This document shows positions 4,548 through 5,043 of a stretch of 5,043 bases of DNA, piece after piece. The notes under the pieces are model-generated. The model worked only from the letters and a program-made list of their open reading frames with translations, searched no databases and was not told the origin of the DNA. Source of the DNA: Alphaproteobacteria bacterium (GTDB taxonomy: Bacteria; Pseudomonadota; Alphaproteobacteria; UBA9219); assembly GCA_028716765.1 (NCBI GenBank), contig JAQUPC010000134.1, positions 1 to 5,043 on the forward strand, in the 5' to 3' direction. The stretch's first letter is position 1. Each line of letters begins with the position of its first letter. The position numbers and the translations under genes were made by a program.

Positions 4548-4721
4548 AAATCGCTTCTGTTGAAGTCAAATAGAGCGGCATCTAATGAAACGGCGGCCGA
4601 AAAAGCAACCGCTATCTTGGCTGATATGGTTTCATGAGCGGAAGGTATGAATCCGGCTTAAGCCCCGCTTGCTTCGCAAGCGAGGCCTGGCCGGGACGAG
4701 GGCGTTAATTTGACCCCGGGC
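4548..4721. other. Palindrome-rich intergenic gap
   Basis: This 174-bp gap separates two leftward genes. I found no ORF and no convincing promoter for the downstream membrane protein gene. Its right half holds closely spaced palindromes: GGCTTAAGCC, the hairpin at 4662-4686, AGGCCT and CCCGGG. The leftward transcript of the solute-binding protein gene would pass through these first, but none is followed by a T-run. Confidence 0.5.
4655..4686. repeat. Palindrome plus hairpin, possible dispersed repeat or weak terminator
   Basis: GGCTTAAGCC (4655-4664) is a perfect 10-bp palindrome. Overlapping it, CGCTTGC (4666-4672) and GCAAGCG (4676-4682) form a perfect 7-bp stem with a 3-base loop, extended past one mismatch by GCC/GGC (4662-4664, 4684-4686). 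It lies about 36 bp downstream of the solute-binding protein stop. Without a T-run it is at best a transcript end protector. Confidence 0.45.
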
Positions 4722-5043
4722 TCATCGCACCTGATACGGCTTGGCCACCATCAGATAGGAATCCAGATCGGGATCGTATTTGCGGAATGTGCGCTCGATA
4801 AAGCCGTTTTCCTGCAGCGCGCGCAATGTGGCATCCATGACGTATTTCAGGTCATGTTCGCCGTGTTCGAACGCCATGGTGGGCTGAATCCACGAAGTGA
4901 CCGGACGATGGCGCAAAACCTTCAGTTTTCCGGGATTGCTTTCCATGTATTTTTTTCCTGTCGCGACAGGAAAGATGGCCATGTCGGCTTTGCGGGTTGC
5001 GACCGCTTCCAGCGCCAGCGAAACGTCGCTCATTTCGGGAAGC
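4722..5043 (-). CDS. Periplasmic solute-binding protein, amino-acid ABC type, C-terminal part
   Basis: The frame is open to the right edge and ends with TGA at 4722-4724, so the N-terminal part, including any signal peptide, lies outside the window. The Met at 5031-5033 is internal: codons before it continue the frame (Leu-Pro-Glu). About 106 residues are visible and fit lobe closure and the C-terminus of family 3 solute-binding proteins. These are a SLALEAVATRKADMAIFPV segment (substrate-pocket strand and Asp), NPGKLKVLRHRPV, then a helix DLKYVMDATLRALQENG and a final helix GFIERTFRKYDPDLDSYLMVAKPYQ. Such proteins capture polar amino acids or related solutes in the periplasm and deliver them to an ABC permease. 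The ligand cannot be told from this fragment. No permease or ATPase gene is in the window on its 3' side, so it may be an orphan receptor. Confidence 0.82.
   Translation of the reverse strand, partial: LPEMSDVSLALEAVATRKADMAIFPVATGKKYMESNPGKLKVLRHRPVTSWIQPTMAFEHGEHDLKYVMDATLRALQENGFIERTFRKYDPDLDSYLMVAKPYQVR

Noticed and set aside
4701..4720. GTTAATTTGACCCC next to the solute-binding protein stop, reminiscent of sequences seen beside REP-type transposases
   Set aside because: The resemblance is from memory only, there is no transposase in the window and no second copy to compare.

Overview
The window looks like chromosomal DNA of an alphaproteobacterium. The core genes cmk (CMP kinase) and rpsA (ribosomal protein S1) lie next to each other in the usual proteobacterial order, and the S1 tail carries the GASLGDILGAAIKRA-type ending I associate with alphaproteobacteria. 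Hand counts on sampled lines give about 65-68% GC in cmk and rpsA, against about 45-55% in the stretch between 241 and 950. Species is not resolved.

Layout, left to right. (1) 1-116: possibly the 3' end of an unidentified rightward gene with a Pro/Met/Asp-rich tail. (2) 128-223: a first copy of the cmk promoter and start region. It is cut off inside the P-loop codons and so is a dead 5' fragment. (3) 224-1004: a compact, lower-GC, leftward two-gene module of an MNT-type nucleotidyltransferase and a HEPN-domain protein, overlapping by ATGA. This has the architecture of a type VII (MNT/HEPN) toxin-antitoxin pair. (4) 1005-1698: a second copy of the same cmk start region, continuing into complete cmk. 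(5) 1699-1946: a gene-free, hairpin-rich stretch that would be the rpsA leader. (6) 1947-3773: rpsA, six S1 domains plus a Lys/Glu-rich tail, closed by a strong terminator that looks bidirectional. (7) 3858-4547: a leftward, unrecognised multi-pass membrane protein. (8) 4548-4721: a palindrome-rich gap. (9) 4722-5043: the leftward 3' end of a periplasmic solute-binding protein of the amino-acid ABC transporter type, cut by the window edge.

The main discovery is how the MNT/HEPN module sits in the chromosome. It splits the 5' end of an essential gene, but the same promoter and start-codon segment is present on both sides (159-223 and 1014-1078: 65 bp, one mismatch). A full-length cmk is therefore kept. 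Three consequences follow. The cassette replaces the -35 region of cmk with its own DNA. The cmk and module promoters appear to lie back to back. Transcription leftward through the module, with no terminator visible, would run into the dead cmk copy and yield RNA antisense to the first 52 nt of cmk mRNA. The duplication is read directly from the sequence; its functional consequences are inference.
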